Shown here piece by piece: positions 49,056-59,911 of a stretch of DNA of 64,000 nucleotides. The DNA is taken from assembly GCF_016545825.1 (NCBI RefSeq), contig NC_052616.1, positions 6,944,001-7,008,000 of the forward strand. Direction: 5' to 3'. Position 1 is the first letter of the stretch. The number at the start of each line of letters is the position of its first letter. The position numbers and the translations under genes are program-made. The notes below the pieces were generated by a model. The model was not told the DNA's origin. It did no database searches and saw only the letters and a list, made by a program, of their open reading frames with translations. The stretch comes from Eucalyptus grandis. Lineage: Eukaryota; Streptophyta; Magnoliopsida; Myrtales; Myrtaceae.

Positions 49056-49998
49056 TGTAACATCCTCGATTTCAACCCTTATTTTGGTCCCAACTAAGAG
49101 GCTAAGCTAGATAGGCCTTAGGTTAGTCAAACCTTCTTAGACAAGTTAAGAGCACATTAATTGCATTTGGCTTCTAGTTATTCAATACCGAGATGAAGTG
49201 TCCAAGCTAACCTCAGACCTAGATGAAAACTTGGGAGATAAAGATGCCTGAGTTTGAGTCCGAATGCCTTAGTGAGCTAGCGTCACGATGTCTCAATTGA
49301 GTTGAGATGCCCTGATTGAGCTAGGATGCCTAGCTTGAAACTGGATGCCTCGGTTGAGCCGAGAGGGCCTGGTTGAGCTGGGAGGGCCTGGTTAAGCCAG
49401 GACAATGATAAATGAATTTGCATGAGTCCCGATATATGCATAAGTATGATATGTTGATATGTTCATTGACAAGTTGAAGGTAAGCATGCATTGAAGTATG
49501 TTGTAATGGGCATCTGCATATGGTAGAGGTGTAGTAGTAAGTTTGCTAATGATCTGCCATCGATATTGCATTGCGAGTGTTGTACTTACTAAACTTTGAT
49601 AATGAGATGTCTTCCTAGTAGAGAATTAAGTGTTTTGCTTATTGAGTTTCCCCAAAACTCACCCCTCATCTTTTTAGTCTTGTAAGCATAAAAATCTCAC
49701 GTCAATTTTGGGAGTTGCAATCTCGCTAGAGGAGCTAAGTTTTACCTTGATCTTTTGAAGATGTGGTAGTTGTAAATATAACGACCCGTGATAGAATTGC
49801 TTGTAAAACGTAGCTAATGTAATTGTGTGTTTGTAAATGGTTGTTTTTCTAGCTAATTGTTGTTGTCCAAGTGTTGTATATACGTTTCTGCATATGCTTA
49901 ATGAAAAGATAAAAAGAAATGGGACGGCAACATGCTCGGGACGTCGCAAAAATAACCCTTGCTGCTCGTGACCTTGGGATAGAGTCAAGGTCGTGATA
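49056..49998 (+). mobile_element. Solo LTR of a retrotransposon, nested in the kinase pseudogene
   Basis: The 943-bp segment starts TGTAACATCCTCGATTTC, a start typical of plant Gypsy-type LTRs, and ends CGTGATA (expected CA, apparently mutated). The flanks are ACTTG (49051-49055) and GCTTG (49999-50003), a 5-base duplication with one change. Kinase coding sense resumes directly afterwards. No internal retrotransposon genes and no second LTR, so this is a recombined solo LTR. Its interior holds GAGATGCC/GGTTGAGC-type ~20-base tandem repeats at 49240-49400. Strand follows the TG..CA reading; the opposite cannot be excluded. Confidence 0.8.
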
Positions 49999-50003
49999 GC
50001 TTG

Positions 50004-50216
50004 GATGTCAAGGATGCTGATCACCAACATCATCACACACCGCCTTATTAACATTTATAACAACACCAGCCTTAACATGATTCTCATCCACAACCACATC
50101 AAGACTAGCAAACAAAGCCATCACTCGAAGACAAGATCTACCACTTCAGGACTGCCTAGCCGTGTGACAAGTGGACAAGCGACGTGCTCCAAAAGTGGGC
50201 GTGTCTAGTGGAGGTC
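50004..50216 (+). pseudogene. Receptor-kinase-like pseudogene, 3' fragment
   Basis: Resumes with WMSRM (expected right after the LKTC/LKTW reached at 49050), then after small frame changes NTSLNMILIHNHIKTS, matching the helix and HNHIKTSSI region before the kinase catalytic loop. It ends within the C-lobe. Rejoining the two fragments across the LTR restores the order of the family. Confidence 0.65.
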
Positions 50217-50592
50217 AGAAAATTTATTCATGATTTTTATATTGTTATTAAACAAATTTCTACTTCGGAAACAAAAAGTTTTTGTCATTATCAAATGCGA
50301 TTAAATACTCCAAAATTTGTCTAGGGAACAAAAATAAAATTTTTGGTATGAAATTGTTTCCAAATGATAAAATAGTTATCATTCGTGCCCTAAAAGTTGG
50401 AGAATGAGATGATTTGTCCACATACTTAAAAAAGCAAATAAAACAAAAGATAAAAGTTATCAACATGTAAGAAAGAGCTTTACCGCCAGAAAATGCATGC
50501 TTTTAATTGGGGAGGTTTTTAGAATTTTAGGAAACTAGGAGGGTCACTAAGAATTGGATTCCTTAGTAAGGCACTCGTGCCATCAACCATGA

Positions 50593-51428
50593 CAATTTTC
50601 TAGACGCATAAAAAGTGTTTCTATTTCCCAAAACAAAAATTTATGTTCTTTTGTTTCTGATAACAAAAAGAACATAAATGTGTTTTCGCCGCAGAGGAGG
50701 CGCCGTCGCAGAGGAGACGCGCCTGTCAGAGAGACGCTGTCGTGTGCTCGGAGGAAAACTTTGTTCGAGAATGAGGATTTAAAAAAGGAATTTTGTTCCT
50801 TTTTTGTTTCGATTTGTGTTTCGTAAACAAGAAAAATAAAAATAGAGAACAAAGAAAAAATAGGGTCCGTTCGCTAAAAGCTTCTTCTTCTTGATAACAG
50901 ATTTTCTACAAATAATTTTTTCTCTCTCTTCTTTTTTTTCTTCTTTCTTTCTTCTTCTTCTTCTTCTTTCTTTTGGCCGGCCGCCGACCTTGGCCATAGC
51001 TGGTGCTGGCGACCAGCCAAACGAGGGCCGATGACCTCGCCAAAGCATCACTAACCCCCAGAGACGTTGAACCATGGCGAGGCTCACCCTCACCTAAATC
51101 TAGCGAGGCCGAGCCTTGCGATGCTCGCCGGTGGTCGCGAGGCTCGAGCGAGCGAGCGAGCCGGACTCGCCAGCTTGGCCGTCGGCCGCTAGCGACCAAC
51201 TACAAAGAGGAAGAAGGGGAGAAAAGAAGGAAGAAAAAATGAAAATATAATAAAATATTTAAAAATTAAAATAAATAATTATATACCAAACGTATTTCTT
51301 TCCTGGGAATAAATTTTTTTCACAATTATCAAGTGCATTCTTATATAAAAAATTGTTCCCAATAACAGAAAAATAAACTATTTATGTTTAAAAATTGTTC
51401 TCAGAATAAAAGCGTTATTAAACGTGTC
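50593..51428. mobile_element. Inverted-end element with GC-rich core, inside unit B
   Basis: The left arm (ACAATTTTCTAGACGCATAA) and the inverse of the right arm (AACGCTTTTATTCTGAGAAC) are similar in the AAC..TTT portions. The core at 50985-51195 is GC-rich with CCTCACCTAAATCTAGCGAGG-like and CGAGCGAGCGAG words. Unit A lacks it at the matching site. Confidence 0.5.
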
Positions 51429-52004
51429 CTAAATGTCTCGTATTTTTGTTGTGAGAAGAAGCTAGGGCAAGCAAAAATAAAGAACAGAAGAAGATGAGGG
51501 GGCGAAGCAGACGAGTAGAGAAATAGAGCACCTTACGTGGGTAACATGCTTACACGTGGCACCGCCCTCCGTACCCAATGCCCTATTCTGTGGAGCCTTG
51601 TCCCCGAGGTATTACCGACACAGATGGATGATCCGACGACGCACGTGTCGGCTTCACGTGAGAATTGCCACGTCCCTACAAAATGGACGGCCGAGATTGT
51701 CCTCAAACCGGATCCTTTCAGGCGCACTGGAGAAGTTATTCGACAGCTTAATTCAATGAGTTATGCTAATCAAGTATTAAGAAATAATGACCGAAGAAAA
51801 AGTATTAAGAAATAATGAGATCCATAGATTCTCCCCCTAAAAAGCGACTTACCAAACAATTTTTGGTATGTAATCAACCCCCTTCGATTTTTTTCTCTGG
51901 CAGAAGGACCACAATATGTTCTTTTTTAACTTTTTGCTAGGCCAAGATGCTACTTTCAGTTGGATACCGTATATTTTATGATGTACTTGTTAATAACATT
52001 ATTG

Positions 52005-52480
52005 GTAGCTCGGGACATAATTAGACTGAAGAAATGAAGAAATGGCTTTGGAAAATCGTTGATGGCTTGCCCAATTAGGCACGAACATCATGGTGAGCTT
52101 GTTGAGAAGAATGACTACGGTACCTTTCCATATACCAGTCGGATTTAAAGAAACAAAGAAATGACTTGTGAAAGTCGTTGATTGCTTGCCCAATTAGGCG
52201 CAAACATCATGCTGAGCTTGTTAAGCAATGACAACAACGGTACCTTCCAGACATAATCAAACTAAAGAAAAGTAGAAATGACACGTGAAGATCATTGATG
52301 GCTTGCCCAATTATACACAAACATCATGATGAACTTGTTGAAATATATAATTACGATACTATTTGGACATAATCGTACTGAAGATATGAAGAAATGACTA
52401 GCGATAATCGCTTGCCCAATTAGACACAAATATTGTGAAGTAGTCGAAAAAACATAACTATGCTACTTCAACAATGACAT
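52005..52480. repeat. ~120-bp minisatellite in unit B
   Basis: Four adjacent monomers with recurring GACATAAT(C/T), GAAGAAATGAC, ATC(G/A)TTGATGGCTTGCCCAAT, CACAAACATCAT and AGCTTGTTGA. No frame is open through more than part of a monomer, so it is not protein coding. Homologous to the array at 42110-43385. Confidence 0.85.
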
Positions 52481-52660
52481 GATGATGGCGACGACCTTGT
52501 TAAGGGGATAAGACTAAACTGTGTGTGACAACAACATTTCATTTTTTGGAATATAACCCGCATTGGCTTAGACCCAAAATTGCCCCCTTCATAACTTTAG
52601 TGTGACCTCGCAATCTATGCAATTATGGTGGTATGTAATTTGATAAAGAGAAAATGATAT

Positions 52661-52990
52661 AAATGGTCCCTAGTTTTGACTTAACGTGCAATGTGATCTC
52701 TGAACTATAACCCAATATGCAATGTGATTCATAAACCTTTAAATTATTCAATGTAATCCATAAAATTTTGGTACATATTTAATATATTACCCCTAAACTT
52801 GAAATAATGGAATAAAAACATTTGACATTCTCATATTGTTCAAGAAATAAGTTAAATATGTACTAAAAATCTAGGAATCGCTTTTAACATTAAACTAAAG
52901 TTCATGGATCACATCAAACAAATTAAAAATTTAAGGATCATATTGCGCATTAAGTCAAAGTTAAAAAAATTATTTATGTCATGATCCCTT
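52661..52990. mobile_element. Short inverted-repeat MITE, family copy 2
   Basis: Left arm AAAATGATATAAATGGTCC and inverse right arm GATCATGACATAAATAATTT. The interior words (GTGCAATGTGATC, AAATTATTCAATGTAATCC) match the element at 8828-9178. Sits in unit B only. Confidence 0.65.
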
Positions 52991-54160
52991 TGATAGATAT
53001 TATCTCGTAATCACATCGACAATATTTTTATTTGGAATTAGGTGGGTGTATGGGCGTTGCGAGAAAATGACACGATCCCATGCTCATCATAAAATATAAT
53101 TAAGTGTGATTTGAGGATTGAGTCGTTTTACAAATTTGAAATGGTACAAGATCAATCGCGAATGTGAGGGAATATCGGTAGCGCCACGAGCCAACCGAGT
53201 GTGATGGTCAATTTGAGACAGCCCGAATAAAGCTTTCCGGACAAAGATCAAAACCCTGACAAAAAAAAATTGTATAAAATATAAAAATTAGGAGGCAATG
53301 GCCACCACTCCAAAAGTGCAAATTGCAATTATTGTGGCCATCGCTAGCCCCACCCCAGATCCAAAGATCTAGTCCTTTTGCACTTCATGGGCGTTTGTCT
53401 TCGTGCCCTTGAAATTTAATAATTGCATCTTGAATATTATTATGCGAGAACAATCTCTGCTAAATCAGACTAATCTCACTTGGGGACCATCTAATTATGT
53501 CAAAAAGATCGCGCATGCGGATTATATAACACATATTAAAATATTAAATTAGGTCTTTATCGAACAGCTTTACATTTTCATAAATAATTAGCTGGGTCCC
53601 GCGATATTTTATATGGTATCGAATTAAGAATTTCTGAGTTTAAATGTTTTTAGACGATTTATTTGTCACTTTTATTACATATTTCCACAGTTCACAAAAT
53701 CTTATGCCTTGATAGTTACGTTCGCCACTTTTTATCTTGTTTAGTAATTTATTGCACTCTTCAGTTGCCCTGCTCGTGATCCCCACTTTCCGACTACCTC
53801 TGAGGGACATGGCTTTAGAGATTTCGATATCCACTTTATGTTTTGCAGATCATTATGCCGATCTGGAAAGTGAAAGGCAGTTCAGTTTATTTTAATGTCA
53901 GATGCAATTTTTCCTGCTGAACTTTTTATTAGGGTGGGTCTAAAGCCATGCTTTCTTTCTAGCAGGAAAAGAGAAAAGAGAAGATAAGAAGGTCGTGCTT
54001 TTCGCGGAAATGGAGACAAAATAGGTCGAGGTCCCGTTAAAGCGGTTCCCCCTAAGTCTTAAGACGGTGTACTAGGACTGTACTTTGTAATGATGCAGTA
54101 ATGATGTAAAAATGGTGTTCTGATCTAGGCATATGAGTTAGCACGTTCACTCGTAGAATT

Positions 54161-55787
54161 GATAACTGTTTTTAGTACACAGGAGCTCTCACAAGTGCAG
54201 ATTTCATGCATCTGTTTAACAAGTAATTTGAAATTATGCAATTTGATAAATGAATTCAGCATTCGAAAGGGAAAGGTAAAGTTTACTAGTGGATTGATTG
54301 ATCTACTTAACTTTTGTGATCTAGAGATGAGAGTAGAGCTTTTTATCAGCGTGACAAATGAAATTAGACTTATGAAGTGGGACTATGCTCAAATTGAGTC
54401 GGCATAACCCATTATATTTAATTTAACTCAATCGATAGAACTTTTTGAAACCCAACCTTGTCCCAATGCAAAATATTTCACGCATCCTCAAACTCAAGAT
54501 TGAGAACAACCCCGATTAAGTTGTTACAAGTATGAATTTCAATGAAGAGTTCGAGGTCATAGAATAAAAGTAAAGCATAAGTATTTTTATCCATGTCTAC
54601 CATACCTACAAGAATTTTTGCACATTAAACACAATATGTGCTGCCAACGTACTTGCTCATTCTAGGGTTTTGAAACATGATGCTAATGACATATACGTAG
54701 TTGCACGTGATTTCATATCACGCGCCTTTGATTTTGACCTTAATGATGGTATCTCAGTTTAAAGGGTAGCCTAAAGACCAGACGATTAGCATGTATGTGT
54801 TGTTGCGATTCACGTGCTCGACTCGATTTGGTTTCTAATCACTCTAAGTAAAGTATGTTATCGAGCTCGAGTTCGACTCTGTATGAATTCCTTAGCTGCT
54901 TGTGTTTGTTCATATTCCTTTTGAAACACTTCGGGTTTTTCTCTGTCTCTTCCTCTGGCCAGTTTGCGGTTTCTCTTTTTGATGCATCATCTTTCTTCCC
55001 ACTCCTTATGGGGGTATACATGCCTGTGCAGTGTCATGTGGATCATGAAGATGGACATTGGGCCTTTCTCATCATTCAAATTATGGGCTATTGTCAAGGA
55101 GCTTAATCTTCAATAGCAAGAAGAAAGGAGAATCTGTTCGGCCCATTTTCAACATTAATTTGTTTTGTCAAAGAATGCATCTTCTAGCTTGGCTATAGAA
55201 CAATTGATGTCTAAAAACAACAATTCACACTCCTATTCTCGTTATTGGAAAGAAAAGGAGGAAATGAAACTTCAAAATTCATATCCATCTTGTTCCTGTG
55301 CACTCGAGCACGTGTGAGCACTTGAATAACATATCATTTTATGTGGATCTCACCTAAATTGAAACTTTACGGCGAGTTGCATAAATAACACTTTCAATCG
55401 ATACATCACATAAGACTTAGTTTTCATAAGCCAAACTGGTTTTGCTTTGAGTTACATCTACTTTTTTTCCAGAACCTCATTGTCTTCGTGAATTAAAATC
55501 GTGGGAAAGCGCAAACTAGTCTTGATCACACTCTAGACAAATTAAGATTTTTCAAGACTGAAGAATGATTGGGTGGTTCAAACTTGTGCTTGAGGAACTC
55601 TAAACTATGTGAGAGCAAGCCCTATATCACTTGACCGAATGCCGCGGTGGTTTCTTAGAACCTCCGATCCGGTGGTTCGTCGTCTTAGAAGAGATATATT
55701 GCCTTACGTGTTGCACCGTTCATGTACTCATCAAAAACTATGGGAGGAAAAAGAAGGGCCCTAATCATCAAGTCTCAAAAGAAGGTA
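54161..55787. other. Intergenic, no gene seen
   Basis: Right of the tandem duplication. Short frames at 54159-54407, 54855-55106 and 55631-55825 have no recognisable content. Confidence 0.5.
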
Positions 55788-55859
55788 GAACGTCATTTCC
55801 CATTAGGGCTTCAAAAGATGGTTGAACGTCATTTCCCATTAGGGCTTCAAAAGATGGTT
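55788..55859. repeat. Perfect 36-base tandem repeat
   Basis: GAACGTCATTTCCCATTAGG plus 16 further bases is present twice in a row without change, followed by the start of a third copy (GAACATCATT). The unit is divisible by three and an open frame passes through, but no gene is otherwise supported here. Confidence 0.9.
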
Positions 55860-56219
55860 GAACATCATTATCATATCCTACTTCTCTTACTTATCCACTA
55901 TTTAGCCAATTTATGTGTATCTTGACCCCATCTTGGCCCTTTTGCCAGCATTTGCAATCAATGTTGGTTCCTCAAGATATGGTCCTCCATTATGGAGTGA
56001 CTGATTTTATGGGCAATACTACCAATCAAGAATTGGACTCATTCCTATGGAAAAAGGACAAAGAAGAGAGAGGTCTCAGCTCTTTTCAATCAAGACTTCA
56101 AAATTGAACTGGTGAATGCTCTCATCAATTGTCTCTACCTCATGAAGCATGATTGCTTCCCAACCAAGAAGAAAAAAGGGGAAAATCAACCTAATTTATT
56201 CTCTCTAATTTCCACATCT
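55860..56219. other. 3' flank of the DUF4378-like gene
   Basis: No independent gene seen. It probably includes the 3' untranslated region of the gene ending at 56220. Confidence 0.4.
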
Positions 56220-56855
56220 TCAGGTAAAGATATCTAGCAAGACTTCATCCATCAAAGATCCCCAAACCTCAACCTCCAAGCCCAAAGCAACTTCCATCTT
56301 TTCTTCATCCACATTTCTCCATCTCTCTCTCCTCTCCATATCCTTAATGTAAGCATGCCTTCCATCTTCAACCTCCCATCCTAAAAACACTTCTTGGGGT
56401 TGCCGATTGATCCAACCCTCGGCTACCTTCAACAGTTCGCTCTCGAACTCATCCAATCCTCCAATCGCAATCTTGTTCGCGCTCTCCTCCTCCAGCCTCT
56501 CCCTGAAGAAGTCCAACAGGAGAATGTCCACTTTCGAGGTGAAAGACGGATCAATTCCCGCAGCGACATCAAGCAACTCTCGAATCTTCTCTTCGATCTT
56601 TCTTTCGTCGTCTTGAACCTCAGTAAGAACACTCGGACTGGGGGCCAAGCTAGGGTACTGCACTGGAACCTCGTCTTCGAGCTCCGACAAAGCGATCCTT
56701 CTCTCCAACTGCATTGGCTTCAATCGAGAAAGCGTCTCGCACCGGTGAGCCTTGTGCCTGAGCTTGTGTTTGGCACCTGTTCATCACAAACATCATACTT
56801 TAGTTACTTGATGCACACAAGGATTCAATGTACTCATCAACTAAATTCGTTCACT

Positions 56856-56894
<39 letters not shown>

Positions 56895-59465
56895 CCGATA
56901 CGTGAAGGGCTCCATTCAAAAGGGGAAGCAATGTCCTCGTCATCGTTGAATGGACAGTCCAAGACAGACACCGGACTGAACTGCTCCTTCTCCTCATTAG
57001 GCCATTCTTGCTGCATGAACAAAAACAAAGGGATTTAGCTCAAATGGATCGAGTGGAAAGAGCATTTACCGACACCAGATCATAGAGAAATGCTATCAAA
57101 TAGAAGAGAGTGCATTTATACTTCTCATCTTAATGATCCTTTTGGCCCATCAATTTTCATGCAAAACAGTTTAATCTCATCCAGGATCTATCACTTTTAA
57201 TTTGATTACCAAGGATAAGAAAAGTCAAATCCTTTGTCGCATGGCCAGGACGGTTCAAGTCATGAACCTATGCACTTGGATGAAATAGCGAAAAATGACA
57301 GCGGCGGTGGCGGCAACAACAATGTTATGGACGGTTGGAATGTACTTGCGCTCTCTAACACGTGTATGCTAAACTACGTCCCATGTCCTCAAATGAAATA
57401 GTGGTTGCATGTTCTTGACTTTAAAGGAGTCTAACTCTATTTTAATGTGGGGACATCCTTCTTAAAGAAATATATAGCGTTGATTCCATGCAATTATTGC
57501 TACGACCTACATGGATGGATACATACAGAGGATAGAGCAAGAGAAGTCAAAAGGATAAGGATTCAATCATTGGAACAATCACATCCCAATTATTTCCTAC
57601 ACTTGATCTTATCACGTCATATGTGAGAAATTAAAATAGCAAAAAAGATGTTCTTTTTTTTCGAAGAAGAAAAAGAAGAAGAGGGGCAAAAATAGTAAGG
57701 TCGTACAATTATACCAACTTAGAGACAATAAAATGGAAAATTCAAGTCCAATGATGGCAACAGCACACTAGCAGACAAGAATCGACATCTGTCCACTTGG
57801 TCGATCTACATTTAAACCTAACTTCGGTCCAACTAATTTATGTTATGGTCGGCATTATTTAATTTCCCTAGCTACTATATATACAAAGGGACCAGCACCA
57901 AACTATGCACAACAAATAAATTAAATGAAACTAATTTACTAAATTATAGTATTTCATTCCTCCTAAACTGAAAACTCAATTTCTCGACCGACAAAAAAAA
58001 AAAAATCGCAACTACCTAATACCCTAGCGCCCTAACGCAAATCAAGTGCTGCAATATACAATCTTTTTTATTTTATACTTTTTGTTATATCCGTAGTGAA
58101 GGTCGCAGATCACCGCACACGTGGCTGCCCGCAAGAGCCTTATTCGGCGGAGAGATCTAGTATTTCGCGCAGTAGGGATATTAATGGTCTTGCACTAATC
58201 GACGCCGTCGATGCCGCGTAGAGGTCTACACGTAGCGGGATCTAGGGCCTTGAAAAGCTCGATGCGATTCCATCGCATGGTCCCGAGAAATACCATGCTA
58301 TTTCCCCGAGACATCTAGACCACCCGCACGTGGAAGCTGTGCCGTGGCAGCTCCAGCTGTCCTTCTCGTGCAATTTCCACGTAGGCCCCCTCCTCTCTCT
58401 TTTTTTCTTTTCCTTCTGCGTGATTATTAGCCTTTTTTTTTTCCAAATTTTTTAAAATAAGTAAAAAGCTTAGCATAATTCAAAGAAAAATTAACATCAA
58501 TTTACACGAATTATAAAATTGTACATAAAAATTCGATATTTATGCCAAAGTAAAAATAGGAATTTTTTTTCGCGGCGTGTTTGTACTTTTCAACATCTTC
58601 ATGAATGTCGTTTGAATCACGTAACTTGCTCGCTAGTAACGACAGACATTAGGCAAAATTTTAATTTGAACTCTTGTTGGTGGTTTACCTTAGAGCAGGT
58701 GGGGGTCGCTGCGATGGAATCCTGGCCGTGCGTTGCGCCTACTTTATCGCTGACCTTCTCATCGTGTGGTCCCCGCGGTGCGGGGCCCTTATCCTCCGAC
58801 ACGACGTCGTTCGGCCGCCCGGGGCTCTCCGGGTCGCCGCCCGGAGAACGGGCCAGCTCGGCCGCGAACTCGCTGCTGTCCCAGCTGCTGCTGTTCCGGC
58901 GGTTGTTGCTGCTGCTGGAGCTCGTGGAGAACCTGTGAGGCGCCACTGCGGAGGCGGCGTTCAGATCGGGCGGCGGCGGGGGCCGATTCTCGACAGACGT
59001 CCGCCGCCCGGTCCCCTCGCCAAGGCGGTCGTCTCGGCTCGGCTGTTTCCTCCAGAAGCTCCGGCTCCACAGCTTCCGCGAGAGGCTCCGAGGCAAGAGC
59101 CCCCTGCGGCCGCGAGCTTTGGTCTTCTTCGCCGCGTCGCCCGAGGGGGACTTGGCGGAGTGAAGCTGGAGGAGCTTCATGGCGTTGAGGACCTTGACGG
59201 AGGCTCTCTGCAGGACGGAGGCCGTCGCCGGAGGGCGCGGGCTGGTTTTCCGCGGGCGTCGTTTGGAGGGGGCCAAGGGTGCCGCTTTGAGGTCGATCTC
59301 GAGGAGGAATCGGACGGTGGTGCAGCACTGTCGGCGGGGGAAGGATTTGAAGCCGTTGGATGAGCAGGAGCTCATGTCGTCCCGCAAGTAGTCCTTGAGC
59401 ATCAGAGGGCGCGGGTCGCTCTTGAAGGACTTCCGATGGTGGAAATTAACGGTGGTTATTTCCAT
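56220..59465 (-). CDS. TON1-recruiting-motif (TRM) / DUF4378-like protein
   Basis: Three exons: 58689-59465, 56893-57010, 56220-56776. Junctions keep phase and give 483 aa. The N-terminal exon encodes a basic, low-complexity region that opens MEITTVNFHHRKSF and has MLKDYLRDD near residue 22. Exon 2 contains SPVSVLDCPF (about 271-280), the signature of the plant TRM/LONGIFOLIA superfamily that recruits TON1 and PP2A to microtubules. Exon 3 holds an acidic helical segment and a C-terminal domain (LLLDFFRERLEEE, VAEGWI, WEVEDGRHAYIKDMERRERW) in the style of DUF4378. From memory, the closest Arabidopsis proteins are annotated GAR2-like/TRM. Function is inferred: cytoskeletal, with the partner unproven. 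The opposite-strand open frame here is a GC-rich shadow. Confidence 0.8.
56857..56892. repeat. GA microsatellite at the exon 2 donor of the TRM-like gene
   Basis: In the gene's sense the intron begins GT followed at once by a CT repeat, so the microsatellite forms the 5' end of intron 2. Confidence 0.9.
57011..58688 (-). other. Intron 1 of the TRM-like gene
   Basis: A 1.7-kb intron bounded by GTAAACC at 58688 and GCAG at 57011. No nested gene or clear repeat was seen. Confidence 0.75.
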
Positions 59466-59514
59466 GGCGGGATCGGGAGCTTCTTCAGCAGAAAGTTTGG
59501 AACTTTTTTGAGTG

Positions 59515-59519
<5 letters not shown>

Positions 59520-59550
<31 letters not shown>
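59520..59550. repeat. GA microsatellite in the TRM-like leader
   Basis: A GA run (CT in the gene's sense) about 55 bases upstream of the ATG at 59465. Further GA runs lie at 59808-59822, 59872-59890 and 60559-60578. Confidence 0.9.
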
Positions 59551-59552
<2 letters not shown>

Positions 59553-59903
59553 ATGGGGACTTTCTCAAAGACAAGGAACTGTCCTTTTGCTTGATTTCGA
59601 ATTGGGTTTATGAGAGGACGCAGGAATTCTTGGAATGACAGAGATTGGGCACTTTTTGCGACGGGTTCTTGTCAAACAGGCGAAGCATTTATGGCGAAAT
59701 GCTGAATGCGCATGGAAAAGGAGATCGCAGAGGATAATTTTCCCATAAATTCACCATCAGAAAGTGAACTGCTCTAACACTGCATTGTTGGACGTACATA
59801 CATACAGAGAGAGAGAGAGAGAGGAAGGAAGGGAGGGAGACGAAGCTGAAGTTAGCTGAGAATAATGGTGGAGAGAGAGAGAGAGAGAGCGAAGGGAGAG
59901 AAG

Positions 59904-59911
59904 AATTTATA
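59904..59911 (-). promoter_or_regulatory. TATA box candidate for the TRM-like gene
   Basis: The minus strand reads TATAAATT about 440 bases before the ATG. The implied leader (about 410 nt) contains CT runs at 59520-59550 and 59863-59890. Upstream, 59920-60600 is purine/pyrimidine-rich DNA without a gene. Confidence 0.45.

Larger units (their letters stand above)
45690..54160. repeat. Large tandem duplication, right unit (B)
   Basis: Colinear with 38930-45490 and longer because of insertions: the MULE-like element at 47905-48539, the kinase pseudogene with its solo LTR (48545-50216), the element at 50593-51428 and the MITE at 52661-52990. The clearest matching stretch is 53030-53475 against 43590-43990. 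Confidence 0.8.

Noticed and set aside
42110..53500. Regular repeats considered as a CRISPR-like array
   Set aside because: Monomers are adjacent and diverged over their whole length, without unique spacers, in plant nuclear DNA.
58674..59363. 229-codon plus-strand open frame opposite the TRM-like gene
   Set aside because: GC-rich exon shadow; its arginine/alanine-rich composition and lack of family motifs contrast with the coherent minus-strand product.
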